Source: an uncultured Craurococcus sp. (GTDB lineage: Bacteria > Pseudomonadota > Alphaproteobacteria > Acetobacterales > Acetobacteraceae). From it: a DNA stretch of 64,000 bases. Position 1 is the first letter of the stretch. Each line of letters opens with the position of its first letter. Below are positions 38,458-46,573 of the stretch, one piece after another. The DNA is taken from the NCBI GenBank assembly GCA_902805545.1, contig CADCTD010000150.1, positions 1 through 64,000 on the forward strand. Direction: 5' to 3'. The notes below the pieces were generated by a model. It did not search any database and had not been told where the DNA came from. It was given only the letters and a program-made list of their open reading frames with translations. The translations under genes were made by a program, and so were the position numbers.

Positions 38458-39270
38458 GGCGGCCGGCATCGCCTGGGAGAGGCGGCCGCCCAGGCGCACC
38501 GGCTCGACGCGCGTGGCGAGGCCGGTCGCGTCGTCGGTCTCGACGAAGAGGCCGCAGAGGGTGGCCTCGCCATCGGCCGGGGCGAGCTTCTCGCCAGGCA
38601 TCTTGCGCCAGAAGCGGAGCGCGGCGCCGCCCTTCTGCATGCCGATGACGCTGTCATAGTCGCCGCACATGCCGGCATCGGTCTGGTAGGCGGTGCCGCC
38701 GGGAAGGATCTGGTGGTCGGCCGTCGGCGTATGGGTATGGGTGCCGATGACGAGGCTGGCGAGGCCGTCGAAGCTGTGGCCGAAGGCCTGCTTCTCGCTG
38801 GTCGCCTCGGCATGCACGTCGATCACCGCGGCCTGGATGGTCTGGCCGAGGCGGTGCTTCTGCAGCTCCGCCTGGACGGCGCGGAAGGGGTCATCCAGCG
38901 CCTCCATGAAGAGTCGGCCCATGACGTTCATCACCAGGGCGCGGCGGTTGCCCGGGACGTCGACGACAACGGCGCCGCGGCCGGGCGTGCCGGGCGGGAA
39001 ATTGGCCGGGCGGATGACACGGGACTCGCCCTCGATGAAGGGGATGATCTCCTTCCGGTCCCAGGCATGGTTGCCGAGGGTGATCACGTCGGCGCCGGCG
39101 GCGAGGAAGGCGCGCGCCATGTCGGGGGCGAGGCCGAAGCCATGGCTGGCATTCTCGCCATTCACCACGACGAGATCGACGCCGAGCGCGGCGCGGAGGG
39201 TGGGGAGCTTCGCCGTCAGGGCATCGCGCCCGCTGCGGCCGACGACATCGCCGAGGAAGAGGAGTCTCAA
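38455..39270 (-). CDS. YmdB-type metallophosphoesterase (TIGR00282 family)
   Basis: A 271-residue calcineurin-like phosphodiesterase. It starts MRLLFLGDVVGRSGRDAL, with NGENASHGFGL, ITLGNHAWDRKEI, IDVHAEATSEKQAFG and VIGTHTHTPTADHQILPGGTAYQTDAGMCG, all markers of the YmdB/DR1281 family. B. subtilis YmdB is a 2',3'-cyclic nucleotide phosphodiesterase. The start must be TTG at 39268-39270, since no ATG or GTG precedes the conserved RLLFLGDVVG; AAGG lies upstream. Its stop falls in the dispersed repeat. Confidence 0.9.
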   Translation of the reverse strand: MRLLFLGDVVGRSGRDALTAKLPTLRAALGVDLVVVNGENASHGFGLAPDMARAFLAAGADVITLGNHAWDRKEIIPFIEGESRVIRPANFPPGTPGRGAVVVDVPGNRRALVMNVMGRLFMEALDDPFRAVQAELQKHRLGQTIQAAVIDVHAEATSEKQAFGHSFDGLASLVIGTHTHTPTADHQILPGGTAYQTDAGMCGDYDSVIGMQKGGAALRFWRKMPGEKLAPADGEATLCGLFVETDDATGLATRVEPVRLGGRLSQAMPAA

Positions 39271-39274
39271 CCGG

Positions 39275-39868
39275 TCATGCCTTGCACTGGACCACGCCTG
39301 CTTCGGTGGCCACCATCGGCAGCCGCCAGTCCTCGGGGCCGGCCGGCACCTCTGCCATCTCCTGCACGGCATAGGCGCAGCCGATGGCGGCCGCTCCCGG
39401 CAGCCGGGCAAGCGTCCGGTCGTAATAGCCGCCGCCATAGCCGAGCCGGCGGCCGGAGCGGTCGAAGGCCAGCAGGGGGACGAGGATCCAATCCGGCGTG
39501 ACCGGCCCGCCCTCGGCGGGCTGGCTGGTACCCATGGGCCCGCGGGCGAGCGGCGCGCCGAAGCGCCAGGGGCGGAAGACGAGAGGCTGGCCGCGGCGCG
39601 GCGTCACCGGTAGGGCGAGCGGGTGGCCGCGCGCCTCGAGCGCCTGGAGCAGCGGGCGGATGTCGATTTCCTGACCCATCGGCCAGAAGCCGGCGACGAG
39701 GGCGCCGGGCGGTGGCGGGGCTTCGGCGAGCAGCCGCTCGGCGAGGCGGGCGCCGAGGCGTGGGTCGCAGCCGGCGCGGCGCGCAAGCGCCTGGCGTCGG
39801 GCCTCGGCCTTCAGGCCGGCGAGCAATTCGGCGCAGAAGGCCGTGCTGTCTGAGTGCGGAGCCACCAT
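39275..39868 (-). CDS. 5-formyltetrahydrofolate cyclo-ligase
   Basis: A 197-residue enzyme converting 5-formyl-THF to 5,10-methenyl-THF with ATP. The substrate/ATP motifs are visible: GFWPMGQEIDIRPLL, and the signature LLAFDRSGRRLGYGGGYYDRTLA near the C-terminus. The start ATG at 39866-39868 follows the 6S RNA directly. The zapA-6S RNA-5-FCL order (ygfA/fau in E. coli) is conserved across proteobacteria. It overlaps no neighbour and is followed 4 bases later by the ymdB-type gene. Confidence 0.93.
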   Translation of the reverse strand: MVAPHSDSTAFCAELLAGLKAEARRQALARRAGCDPRLGARLAERLLAEAPPPPGALVAGFWPMGQEIDIRPLLQALEARGHPLALPVTPRRGQPLVFRPWRFGAPLARGPMGTSQPAEGGPVTPDWILVPLLAFDRSGRRLGYGGGYYDRTLARLPGAAAIGCAYAVQEMAEVPAGPEDWRLPMVATEAGVVQCKA

Positions 39869-39869
39869 A

Positions 39870-40010
39870 GCCGTCGGCGTCTCATCCTCCCAAGGCCTGC
39901 GTGAGCAGGTGGGCACCGGGTATCCGGACCAAGATCCGGACAGAGCCAGCTCCCGGAGGATGCTTATTGGCCCTGGGGATGAATTACCTGACGCACCGGG
40001 CAGCCCCGCT
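39870..40010 (-). ncRNA. ssrS: 6S RNA
   Basis: Predicted from synteny and folding. The gap between zapA and 5-FCL folds, on the minus strand, into a long terminal stem: 39990-39994 with 39877-39881 (GCGTC/GACGC), 39977-39982 with 39882-39887 (TCATCC/GGATGA) and 39969-39976 with 39890-39897 (CCAGGGCC/GGCCTTGG). An open bubble and an upper arm follow, with TCCGGA/TCCGGA and CCGGG/CCCGG pairs. This is the 6S shape that mimics an open promoter and binds RNA polymerase. A TATATG -10-like box lies at 40016-40021. Ends are approximate. Confidence 0.8.
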
Positions 40011-40041
40011 CGATCCATATAGGAACCTGGCCGGCCGAAAG

Positions 40042-40365
40042 CTAGGTCGTGCGGTCGAGCGTCTGCGCCAGGCCCTCGATCCGCTCGGCGATGCGCGCCA
40101 GGCGGTCGGCGAGCTGGGGGTCGGTGCCCACGGGCTGGCCGCTGCGCAGGCGGTCGATCTCGGCGCGCAGGTCGCCGCCCTCATCGGCCAGCAGCAGCGC
40201 AACATGGAGCAGCATCCGCGCCTCGGAGAATTGCCCGCCCATGGTGCGGATCAGCCGGACCTTGTCCTCGATCTGCTGGGCGAGGGCGAGGACATGCCCC
40301 TCCTCGCCATCCTTGCAGCCGATGGTGTGGCTGTAGCCGTTGACCCGGACGGTGACCTGCCCCAC
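40042..40365 (-). CDS. zapA: Cell division protein ZapA
   Basis: A 107-residue FtsZ-ring stabiliser. The N-terminal domain reads MGQVTVRVNGYSHTIGCKDG and continues GHVLALAQQIEDKVRLI, the ZapA signature. The C-terminal half is a coiled coil (RMLLHVALLLADEGGDLRAE). It is upstream of 6S RNA and 11 bases downstream of the small coiled-coil gene on the same strand, a typical alphaproteobacterial order. Confidence 0.94.
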   Translation of the reverse strand: MGQVTVRVNGYSHTIGCKDGEEGHVLALAQQIEDKVRLIRTMGGQFSEARMLLHVALLLADEGGDLRAEIDRLRSGQPVGTDPQLADRLARIAERIEGLAQTLDRTT

Positions 40366-40376
40366 GCGCTATCCCC

Positions 40377-40634
40377 TCAATCCGGCTCGCCTTGCGGCGG
40401 CTCCGACAGGCCCTCAGGTAGCCCCTCCGGCCGAAGCTCCTCGGCGAGCGCCCCGCGCAGCCGGGCGATGGTCGCCTCCAGCCGCTCGGCCATCGCGGCG
40501 ACCTCGGCGCGCGGGACCATGTCGCCCCCCGCTGCCGGGACGCGGACGCGGGTGAAGGCCTCGGAGAGCCGCTCCACCGCCGCCTCCAGGCGTGCCGCCG
40601 CCGCCCCGACCGGATCCCTCGCGCTGTCGCTCAT
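40377..40634 (-). CDS. Small coiled-coil protein upstream of zapA
   Basis: An 85-residue acidic, helical protein (AAAARLEAAVERLSEAF, AAMAERLEATIARLRGALAEEL) with no recognised catalytic motif. Its place immediately upstream of zapA matches the DUF4164-type coiled-coil proteins of other alphaproteobacteria, but I cannot confirm membership. The ATG at 40632-40634 has a GGAGAGG site. A supporting role in division is inference from position only. Confidence 0.7.
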   Translation of the reverse strand: MSDSARDPVGAAAARLEAAVERLSEAFTRVRVPAAGGDMVPRAEVAAMAERLEATIARLRGALAEELRPEGLPEGLSEPPQGEPD

Positions 40635-40708
40635 GCCTCTCCACCGGGACGCCCTCGCCGCCGGCAGCGCGCTGGACGCGGCCCCCCCGGCGTGCTGGAA
40701 GGCTTCGC

Positions 40709-41149
40709 ATGGGTGCCGAGGCGGGTCAACGGCCAGGGGGAACGCCGGAGGCAGCGCCGCCGCCGGCCGTCCGGGTGCATGGGCGCGTGGAGGTCGAGGC
40801 GGCGCTGGCGCTCGCCGGGCCACGCGGCGTGACGCTGCTCTCGGCGCCGGGGATGGCGCCAGGTGTCTTCCTTGCTTTGGTTGCGGTGGCGGCGCGGCCC
40901 GGGGTGCCGCATGAGACGATGATCGATTGCGCGGATGCGCCGGGGCTGGCGCTGGCAGCGCTCAGGGCCGGGTTCCGGCTGGTGGTGCTGGCCCCCTGCC
41001 CTGCCTTCGGCGCCGTCGCGGCGGCGGCGGCGGAATGCGGCGCCGGGTTGCGGCGGGAGGCGCCGCCGGCGCTCGATGCGGGCCGCATCGACCTCACATC
41101 GCCCGGCGGGCGGAACAAGCTCGCGCAATGGCTATGGTCCGCCGGGTGA
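40709..41149 (+). CDS. Hypothetical protein upstream of fructose-bisphosphate aldolase
   Basis: A 146-residue alanine-rich protein without signal peptide. Segments such as VEVEAALALAGPRGVTLLSAPGMA, HETMIDCADAPGLALAAL and RLVVLAPCPAFGAV suggest an alpha/beta fold, and the end reads GGRNKLAQWLW. I do not recognise the family. GGAAGG precedes the ATG at 40709. It lies 65 bases upstream of the aldolase gene on the same strand. Confidence 0.65.
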   Translation: MGAEAGQRPGGTPEAAPPPAVRVHGRVEVEAALALAGPRGVTLLSAPGMAPGVFLALVAVAARPGVPHETMIDCADAPGLALAALRAGFRLVVLAPCPAFGAVAAAAAECGAGLRREAPPALDAGRIDLTSPGGRNKLAQWLWSAG

Positions 41150-41214
41150 CACAGGCGCAACCTCGCGCTACAGGACGCGCCGCCCGCGATGATACGGCTG
41201 AGAAGGGACCATCA

Positions 41215-42141
41215 ATGAAGCTTTCCCGCAAGGTCAAGGACATCCTCTCCTGGTACGAGAGCGACAATCCGGGAACCAAGGCCAACCTCGCCCGCATCCT
41301 GATGGAGGGTAGGCTCGGCGGCACCGGGCGGATGGTGATCCTGCCCGTCGACCAGGGTTTCGAGCATGGCCCGGCCCGGTCCTTCGCACCGAACCCGGCC
41401 GCCTATGACCCGCGCTACCACTTCGAGCTGGCGGTCGAGGCGGGGCTCAACGCCTATGCCGCGCCGCTCGGCATGATCGAGGCGGGCGCCTCGACCTATG
41501 CCGGGTCCATCCCGACCATCCTGAAGGTCAACAGCTCCAACTCGCTCTCCACCACCAAGGACCAGGCGGTCACCGGCAGCGTCTCCGACGCGCTGCGCCT
41601 CGGCTGCTCGGCGATCGGCTTCACCATCTATCCAGGCTCCGAGTATCAGTTCGAGATGATGGAGGAGCTGCGCGAGCTGGCCGAGGAGGCGAAGGCCGCC
41701 GGCCTCGCCGTCGTCGTCTGGTCCTACCCGCGCGGGCCGATGCTCGACAAGGTGGGCGAGACGGCGCTCGACATCTGCGCCTATGCCGCGCACATGGCGG
41801 CGCTGATGGGCGCGCACATCATCAAGGTGAAGCCGCCGACCGACGCGATCTTCCTCGATGCGGCCAAGAAGACCTACGAGAAGTCGCCGGTGCCGAACCT
41901 GGCCGAGCTCTCGGGCCGCATCACCCATGTGGTGCAGGCCTGCTTCGGCGGGCGGCGGCTCGTCGTCTTCTCCGGCGGCGAGTCGGGCACCGTCGACAGC
42001 ATGATGGCCATGGCGCGCGGCATCCATGCCGGCGGCGGCAACGGCTCGATCATCGGGCGGAACACTTTCCAGCGGCCGAAGGCGGAGGCGCTGCAGCTGC
42101 TCTCCGACATCATCGGCATCTACAAGGGCGCGGCCGCCTGA
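41215..42141 (+). CDS. fbaB: Fructose-bisphosphate aldolase class I (DhnA/FbaB type)
   Basis: A 308-residue Schiff-base aldolase of the DhnA branch. [64 protein letters not shown] (with the likely catalytic lysine) and [11 protein letters not shown] are family marks. It cleaves fructose-1,6-bisphosphate in glycolysis or makes it in gluconeogenesis. It follows GAAGGGACC. Its stop codon overlaps the most likely thiE start. Confidence 0.93.
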   Translation: MKLSRKVKDILSWYESDNPGTKANLARILMEGRLGGTGRMVILPVDQGFEHGPARSFAPNPAAYDPRYHFELAVEAGLNAYAAPLGMIEAGASTYAGSIPTILKVNSSNSLSTTKDQAVTGSVSDALRLGCSAIGFTIYPGSEYQFEMMEELRELAEEAKAAGLAVVVWSYPRGPMLDKVGETALDICAYAAHMAALMGAHIIKVKPPTDAIFLDAAKKTYEKSPVPNLAELSGRITHVVQACFGGRRLVVFSGGESGTVDSMMAMARGIHAGGGNGSIIGRNTFQRPKAEALQLLSDIIGIYKGAAA

Positions 42142-42776
42142 GCGAGGGCGGCTGCCGTCTCTACCTGATCACCCCGCCGGCCTTCGAGCCGGCGGGGTTT
42201 TCGGCCTTGCTGGCCGAGGCGCTGGATGCGGGCGACGTCGCCGCGCTGCAGATCCGGCTGAAGGATGCGGATGACGATGCGGTGCGGCGCGCGACGGAGG
42301 CGCTGCTGCCGATCGCGCAAGCGCACGACGTCGCCGTGCTGATGAACGACCGGGCGGACCTGGCGGTGGAGATGGGGTGCGACGGCGCCCATCTCGGCCA
42401 GGAGGATGGCGACCATGCCGCGGCACGGCGGCTGCTGGGTCCGGACCGGACGCTCGGCATCACCTGCCACGGCAGCCGGCATCTCGCCATGGAGGCCGGG
42501 GAGATGGGCGCCGATTACGTCGCCTTCGGTGCCTTCTTCCCGACCGTCACCAAGGAGGCGAAGCACCGCGCGGGCCCCGAGCTGCTGGAATGGTGGTCGG
42601 AGTTCTTCGAGCTGCCGTCGGTCGCCATCGGCGGGATCACGGCGGCCAACTGCGCGCCGCTGGTACGGGCGGGGGCGGATTTCCTCGCCGTGGTCGGGGC
42701 GGTCTGGAACCATCCAGAGGGGCCGGCGGCCGGCGTCCGGGCGATGAACCGGGCGATCGCCGAGGCGGCGGGATGA
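42138..42776 (+). CDS. thiE: Thiamine phosphate synthase, non-standard start
   Basis: A TIM-barrel enzyme joining the HMP-pyrophosphate and thiazole-phosphate moieties of thiamine. [54 protein letters not shown] and [16 protein letters not shown] are diagnostic. The first barrel strand ([15 protein letters not shown]) is encoded upstream of the first ATG/GTG/TTG (TTG at 42207), with no standard start before it. I therefore propose CTG at 42138 overlapping the aldolase stop (CTGA), giving 212 residues. AAGGG lies nine bases upstream. A terminator-like hairpin lies within this stretch. Confidence 0.8.
   Translation: MSEGGCRLYLITPPAFEPAGFSALLAEALDAGDVAALQIRLKDADDDAVRRATEALLPIAQAHDVAVLMNDRADLAVEMGCDGAHLGQEDGDHAAARRLLGPDRTLGITCHGSRHLAMEAGEMGADYVAFGAFFPTVTKEAKHRAGPELLEWWSEFFELPSVAIGGITAANCAPLVRAGADFLAVVGAVWNHPEGPAAGVRAMNRAIAEAAG
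42172..42201 (+). terminator. Terminator-like hairpin inside the 5' end of thiE
   Basis: A perfect 10-bp stem CCCCGCCGGC / GCCGGCGGGG with loop CTTCGA is followed by TTTT, starting 31 bases after the aldolase stop. By shape it is a good intrinsic terminator. If thiE starts at 42138 it is also coding ([10 protein letters not shown]). It could limit read-through from the aldolase gene into thiE. Confidence 0.65.
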
Positions 42777-43189
42777 GGCGGCCGGCGCTCGTGCCGGAGC
42801 TGATGGTGACGGATATCCGGCGCAGCCTTGCCTTCTGGTGCGGGCCCTGCGGCTTCTCCATCCTCTATGACCGGCCGGAGGATGGCTTCGCCTGCATCGA
42901 GCGCAGCGGCTCGCGTATCATGCTCGACGAGCTGCCGAAGGACGGGCCGCATCGCTGGCAGGTGGCGGAGACGGTGGCGCCTTTCGGCCGGCATGTGAAT
43001 TTCGAGATGGCGGTGGAGGCGGTGGAGCCGATCCTGGCGGCGCTCGCCGCATTCGGCTGGCCGCTCTTCCGGGCGCCGGAGGTGAAGCGCTACCGCATCG
43101 GCGCGGGCGGCGTGACCGTGCGGCAGTTCCTGGTGCAGGATCCGGACGGCTACCTGATCCGCTTCTCGGAGGCCCAGGAGGAGGCTTGA
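42773..43189 (+). CDS. VOC / bleomycin resistance-like protein
   Basis: A 138-residue VOC protein with [18 protein letters not shown] at the start, [16 protein letters not shown] in the middle and [17 protein letters not shown] at the end, the arrangement of bleomycin-resistance-like proteins. It likely forms a dimer that binds or converts a small molecule; the ligand is unknown. The ATG overlaps the thiE stop (ATGA, 42773-42776). Confidence 0.85.
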   Translation: MRRPALVPELMVTDIRRSLAFWCGPCGFSILYDRPEDGFACIERSGSRIMLDELPKDGPHRWQVAETVAPFGRHVNFEMAVEAVEPILAALAAFGWPLFRAPEVKRYRIGAGGVTVRQFLVQDPDGYLIRFSEAQEEA

Positions 43190-43191
43190 GC

Positions 43192-44070
43192 ATGAGGCTT
43201 GAGTTCGAGACGGCGGATGTCTTCACCGGGCAGCGCTTCGGCGGCAACCCGCTCGCCGTCGTCTTCGGCGCCGGGGCGTTGGACGGGGCGGAGATGCAGC
43301 GGCTGGCGCGGGAGTTCAACCTGTCCGAGACCGTCTTCGTGCTCGGGGTCGAGGGCGAGGCCGCGCGCATCCGCATATTCACCCCGGGCTCGGAGCTGCC
43401 CTTCGCCGGGCATCCGAATGTCGGCGCGGCGGTGCTGCTGGCGCGGCGGCTGGGTTTCACCGGCGACGGGCTGCTGCTCGACCAGGCGGCGGGGCGGGTC
43501 GTGGCGCGGCTGGCGCGGGACGATGCGGGGCTGGTGACGGGGGCGGAGATCGAGGCGCCTCAGGCCTTCGCCGAGGCGGTGCCGTTCCCGGCGGAGGCGG
43601 CGGCAGCCTGTGCGGGGCTGCCGGTCGGGGCCATCGTCGAGCGGGCGCATTCCCCGCTGATCGGCGGCTGCGGCAACCGCATCGCCTTCGCCGAGATCGC
43701 GGATACGGCGGCGCTGGCGGCGGCGAGCCCGGATGCGGCGGCGTTCCGGTCGCATCTGCCGGTGAGCGCGGCGACCGGGCTCTTCCTGCATGCGCCGCTG
43801 CCGGATGGGCGGCGGCGGGGGCGGATGTTCGGGCCGCTCGAGGGCATTCCGGAGGATCCGGCGACGGGAAGCGCGGCTGTCGGCCTCGCCGCGCTCCTGC
43901 TGCGGGCCACGGGCGGGGAGCGGATCGCGCTCGAGCTGGAGCAGGGCGTCGAGATGGGGCGGCCGAGCCGGCTTGCGATTCGCGCCTGGCGGGATGCGGA
44001 GGGCGGGCTGCGCGCCGCGGTCGGCGGCGGGGTGGTTGCGGTCTCGACCGGCACCGTCTGGGCCCGATGA
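43192..44070 (+). CDS. PhzF family isomerase
   Basis: A 292-residue PhzF-like protein with a diaminopimelate-epimerase fold. VFTGQRFGGNPLAVVF, NLSETVFVLG (with the catalytic Glu), LPFAGHPNVGAAVLL and the C-terminal EDPATGSAAVGLAALL are the family marks. The substrate outside phenazine biosynthesis is usually unknown, and no phenazine genes are near. The start ATG at 43192 follows a GGAGGAGG stretch and sits 2 bases after the VOC stop. Confidence 0.92.
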   Translation: MRLEFETADVFTGQRFGGNPLAVVFGAGALDGAEMQRLAREFNLSETVFVLGVEGEAARIRIFTPGSELPFAGHPNVGAAVLLARRLGFTGDGLLLDQAAGRVVARLARDDAGLVTGAEIEAPQAFAEAVPFPAEAAAACAGLPVGAIVERAHSPLIGGCGNRIAFAEIADTAALAAASPDAAAFRSHLPVSAATGLFLHAPLPDGRRRGRMFGPLEGIPEDPATGSAAVGLAALLLRATGGERIALELEQGVEMGRPSRLAIRAWRDAEGGLRAAVGGGVVAVSTGTVWAR

Positions 44071-44870
44071 TGACGCCCGGCCCCTGGATCGCCGCGCCGA
44101 CCGAGACCGCGGGCGAGACCGTCTTCGCCCTGGGCGACGTGCATGGGTGCTCAGGCCTGCTCGACGTTATGCTGCGCGGCATCGCGGCGCTGGCAGCGGA
44201 CGTGGCGACGCCCACGCGGCTGGTCTTCCTCGGCGACATGATCGACCGCGGGCCGGACAGCATCGGTTGCCTCCGGCGCTGGGCCGGGCCGGTGCCGGGC
44301 ATCGCCCGGACCGACCGGCTGGTGGGCAATCACGAGCAGCTGATGCTGCTGGCCGCCGCCGGCGACCAGGAGGCGCGGGAGCTGTGGCTCTCGCTCCACG
44401 GCGACACCATGCTGGCCGAGCTGCGCGCCGCCGCCGACCGGCCGGAGGCCGAGCCCGATGCCGCCCTGCTGCGGGAGGCGCTGGGCGAGCAGGTGGTCGG
44501 CGCCCTGCACGGGCTGCGCTCCCATGTCGCGGTCGGCAACCTCATCCTCGTGCATGGCGGGCTCGACCCGCGGCAGGATGCGGCGGCCTTCCTCGCCCTG
44601 CCCTGGGAGCGGCTCGATGCCCGGCCGTGCCACTGGGCCTGGATCACCGGCGGCTTCCTCGACTGGCGCGGCGGCTTCGACGGGCGAATCGTGGTGCATG
44701 GGCATACGCCGCCGGCCAAGCAGCATCCCTTCACCGGGCTCGACGACCCGCATGTGCTGGCCGAGGGCCGGCTCAACCTCGATGGGGGCAGCGCCGCCAC
44801 CGGCATCGTCGCGGCGGCGCAGATCGAGACCGGGCGCTACCGCGTGCTGCGGGCCCGGGCGGCAAGCTGA
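44067..44870 (+). CDS. PPP-type metallophosphatase
   Basis: A 267-residue phosphoesterase with the classical signatures GDVHG, GDMIDRGPDS, GNHE and VHGHTP, which bind two metal ions. Length and motif spacing fit bacterial PrpA/ApaH-like serine/threonine phosphatases or diadenosine tetraphosphatases. It overlaps the PhzF stop by ATGA and the FkbM start by one base (TGATG), so it is part of a translationally coupled run. Confidence 0.9.
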   Translation: MMTPGPWIAAPTETAGETVFALGDVHGCSGLLDVMLRGIAALAADVATPTRLVFLGDMIDRGPDSIGCLRRWAGPVPGIARTDRLVGNHEQLMLLAAAGDQEARELWLSLHGDTMLAELRAAADRPEAEPDAALLREALGEQVVGALHGLRSHVAVGNLILVHGGLDPRQDAAAFLALPWERLDARPCHWAWITGGFLDWRGGFDGRIVVHGHTPPAKQHPFTGLDDPHVLAEGRLNLDGGSAATGIVAAAQIETGRYRVLRARAAS

Positions 44871-45595
44871 TGGACGAGCTCGGCTTTCATCGCGTGCTGC
44901 ACCGGCCGGGGACGCTGCTGGATGTCGGGGCGCATGACGGCGGCTTCACGCTGCCCTTCGCGGCGCTGCCCGGGTCGCGGGTGCTGGCCTTCGAGCCCCT
45001 GCCGGAGAGCTTCGCCCGGCTCCGGGCGGCGGCGGGCGGGCTCGCGCATGTGACGCTCCGGCAGGAGGCGCTCGGGGACGCGACGGGCGAGGCGGTGCTG
45101 CGGCTGCCCGTCGTCGATGGCGTCGCCAACGAGCAATGGGCGAGCATGGCCAAGGGCTACGACCGCTACGGGCCGCATGTCGGGGAGCGGCAGGTCACCG
45201 TGCCGCTGCGGCGGCTCGACGAATTCGGCCTCGACGACCTGACCGCGGTGAAGCTGGACGCCGAGGGAGCCGAATACGAGGTGCTGCGCGGCGGGGCGGT
45301 GACGCTCCGGCGCTGCCGGCCGATCCTCTCGATCGAGATCGAGGAGCGGCACCGGGTGGGCAGCACCTGGGCGGTGCCGGCCTTCCTCGATGCGCTCGGC
45401 TATGACGGGTTCTGGGAGCATTGGGGCGAGTGGCGCCCCATGGCGCAATTCGACCGCGCGACGATGCAGGTGGCGAGCCCGGACCCCTCCGTCTTCGGCG
45501 CGTCCGACCCATACATCTTCGTCTTCTACTTCCTGCCGCGGGAACAGGCGCCGGCGCTGCTGGATCGCTTGCGGAAGGCCGAGGCGGCCGGCTGA
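44870..45595 (+). CDS. FkbM family methyltransferase
   Basis: A 241-residue SAM-dependent methyltransferase. The SAM motif is LLDVGAHDGGFTLPFA, with VLAFEPLPESFARL following and AVKLDAEGAEYEVLRGG as the FkbM signature. Such enzymes O-methylate sugars or polyketides; the acceptor is not evident and no glycosyltransferases are adjacent. Its start overlaps the phosphatase stop by one base. Confidence 0.88.
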   Translation: MDELGFHRVLHRPGTLLDVGAHDGGFTLPFAALPGSRVLAFEPLPESFARLRAAAGGLAHVTLRQEALGDATGEAVLRLPVVDGVANEQWASMAKGYDRYGPHVGERQVTVPLRRLDEFGLDDLTAVKLDAEGAEYEVLRGGAVTLRRCRPILSIEIEERHRVGSTWAVPAFLDALGYDGFWEHWGEWRPMAQFDRATMQVASPDPSVFGASDPYIFVFYFLPREQAPALLDRLRKAEAAG

Positions 45596-45645
45596 ACCGC
45601 GCCCCGGCCCGGCCGTTGCCTCGGGCGGCACGGCAGGAGGGAAGC

Positions 45646-46062
45646 ATGGCCAATGCAGCAGACCTCGCCCAGGGCGAGATTCCGGACCACACCCCGGTCA
45701 TCGGCAGCGACGGGCGCAACATCGGCACGGTGGATGGCGTCGCGGGCGACTACATCAAGCTGACGCGGGACGAGGCGGGGCAGCATCGCTTCCTCCCACG
45801 GAAGCTCGTCACGAGCCTGGAGGGCGGGCTGGTGCGCGTGTCGCTGCCGGCGGCGCAGGCGGCCGATGCCATGGTCGACGAGGCGGAGCTGGCGCGGCGG
45901 ATGGCGCTCGACCCGGATGCGGGCGCGCCCTTCGGTCGGCCGGACGATAGCGGGCCGCATGGCAGCCGGGCGCAAGCGCATGGGCCGAAGGGCAGCCCGA
46001 ACCATCTGCAGGACGGGCAGCGGCCAGCCGCGGATGGCGGCATCAACACCCACAGGAGGTAG
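45646..46062 (+). CDS. DUF2171 domain protein
   Basis: A 138-residue protein with a beta-rich, PRC-barrel-like N-terminal domain: DHTPVIGSDGRNIGTVDGVAG, IKLTRDEAGQHRFLPRKLV. The C-terminal tail is long, polar and probably disordered (PHGSRAQAHGPKGSPNHL). Function is unknown. GGAGGG precedes the ATG. It is 4 bases upstream of the next membrane protein gene, and the two probably form one transcription unit. Confidence 0.78.
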   Translation: MANAADLAQGEIPDHTPVIGSDGRNIGTVDGVAGDYIKLTRDEAGQHRFLPRKLVTSLEGGLVRVSLPAAQAADAMVDEAELARRMALDPDAGAPFGRPDDSGPHGSRAQAHGPKGSPNHLQDGQRPAADGGINTHRR

Positions 46063-46066
46063 GACG

Positions 46067-46573
46067 ATGGCTCTCCCCGCCCGCCTGCTGTCGCGCGAAT
46101 TGCGGCTCGGCCGAGGGCCGGACCTGCGGCGACGGCGCTGGATCCTCGGACTCTCGCTGCTGGGGACGCTGGCGGCGCAGATCGTCACCCTGTTCCAGAT
46201 GGGCGTGGTCCGGCGCCTGCCGGACCCGCCCGGGCCCTTCGATTCGAGCCGCGTCGATGCCTCCGACTATGCCTACAGCCGGATGCAGGCGCCGGACGGG
46301 GCGCTGATGCTGGTTTCCTATGGCGTCACCGCCGCGCTGGCAGCCGCCGGCGGGCGGGACCGGGCGGAGGAGATGCCGGCCCTGCCGCTGGCGCTGGCCG
46401 CCAAGACGGGCTGGGACTCCTTCACCGCGCTGAAGCTCGGGCAGGAGGAATGGGCCGAGAACCGGGCGCTCTGTGCCTATTGCCAGGTGGCGACCCTCGC
46501 CTCGCTGGCGAGCTTCGCCCTCGCCCTGCCGGAGGCGGTCAGGGCAACGCGGGCAGCCACAGCACGTCGCTGA
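46067..46573 (+). CDS. Membrane protein, possibly vitamin K epoxide reductase-like
   Basis: A 168-residue protein with several hydrophobic segments (WILGLSLLGTLAAQIVTLFQ, LMLVSYGVTAALAAAG, VATLASLASFALALPE). The pair CAYC at the start of the last segment (ENRALCAYCQVATL) resembles the CxxC of VKOR-family disulfide-forming enzymes, but the other VKOR cysteines are not evident. I call it VKOR-like with caution. Its last 35 bases overlap the convergent epmA gene. Confidence 0.6.
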   Translation: MALPARLLSRELRLGRGPDLRRRRWILGLSLLGTLAAQIVTLFQMGVVRRLPDPPGPFDSSRVDASDYAYSRMQAPDGALMLVSYGVTAALAAAGGRDRAEEMPALPLALAAKTGWDSFTALKLGQEEWAENRALCAYCQVATLASLASFALALPEAVRATRAATARR

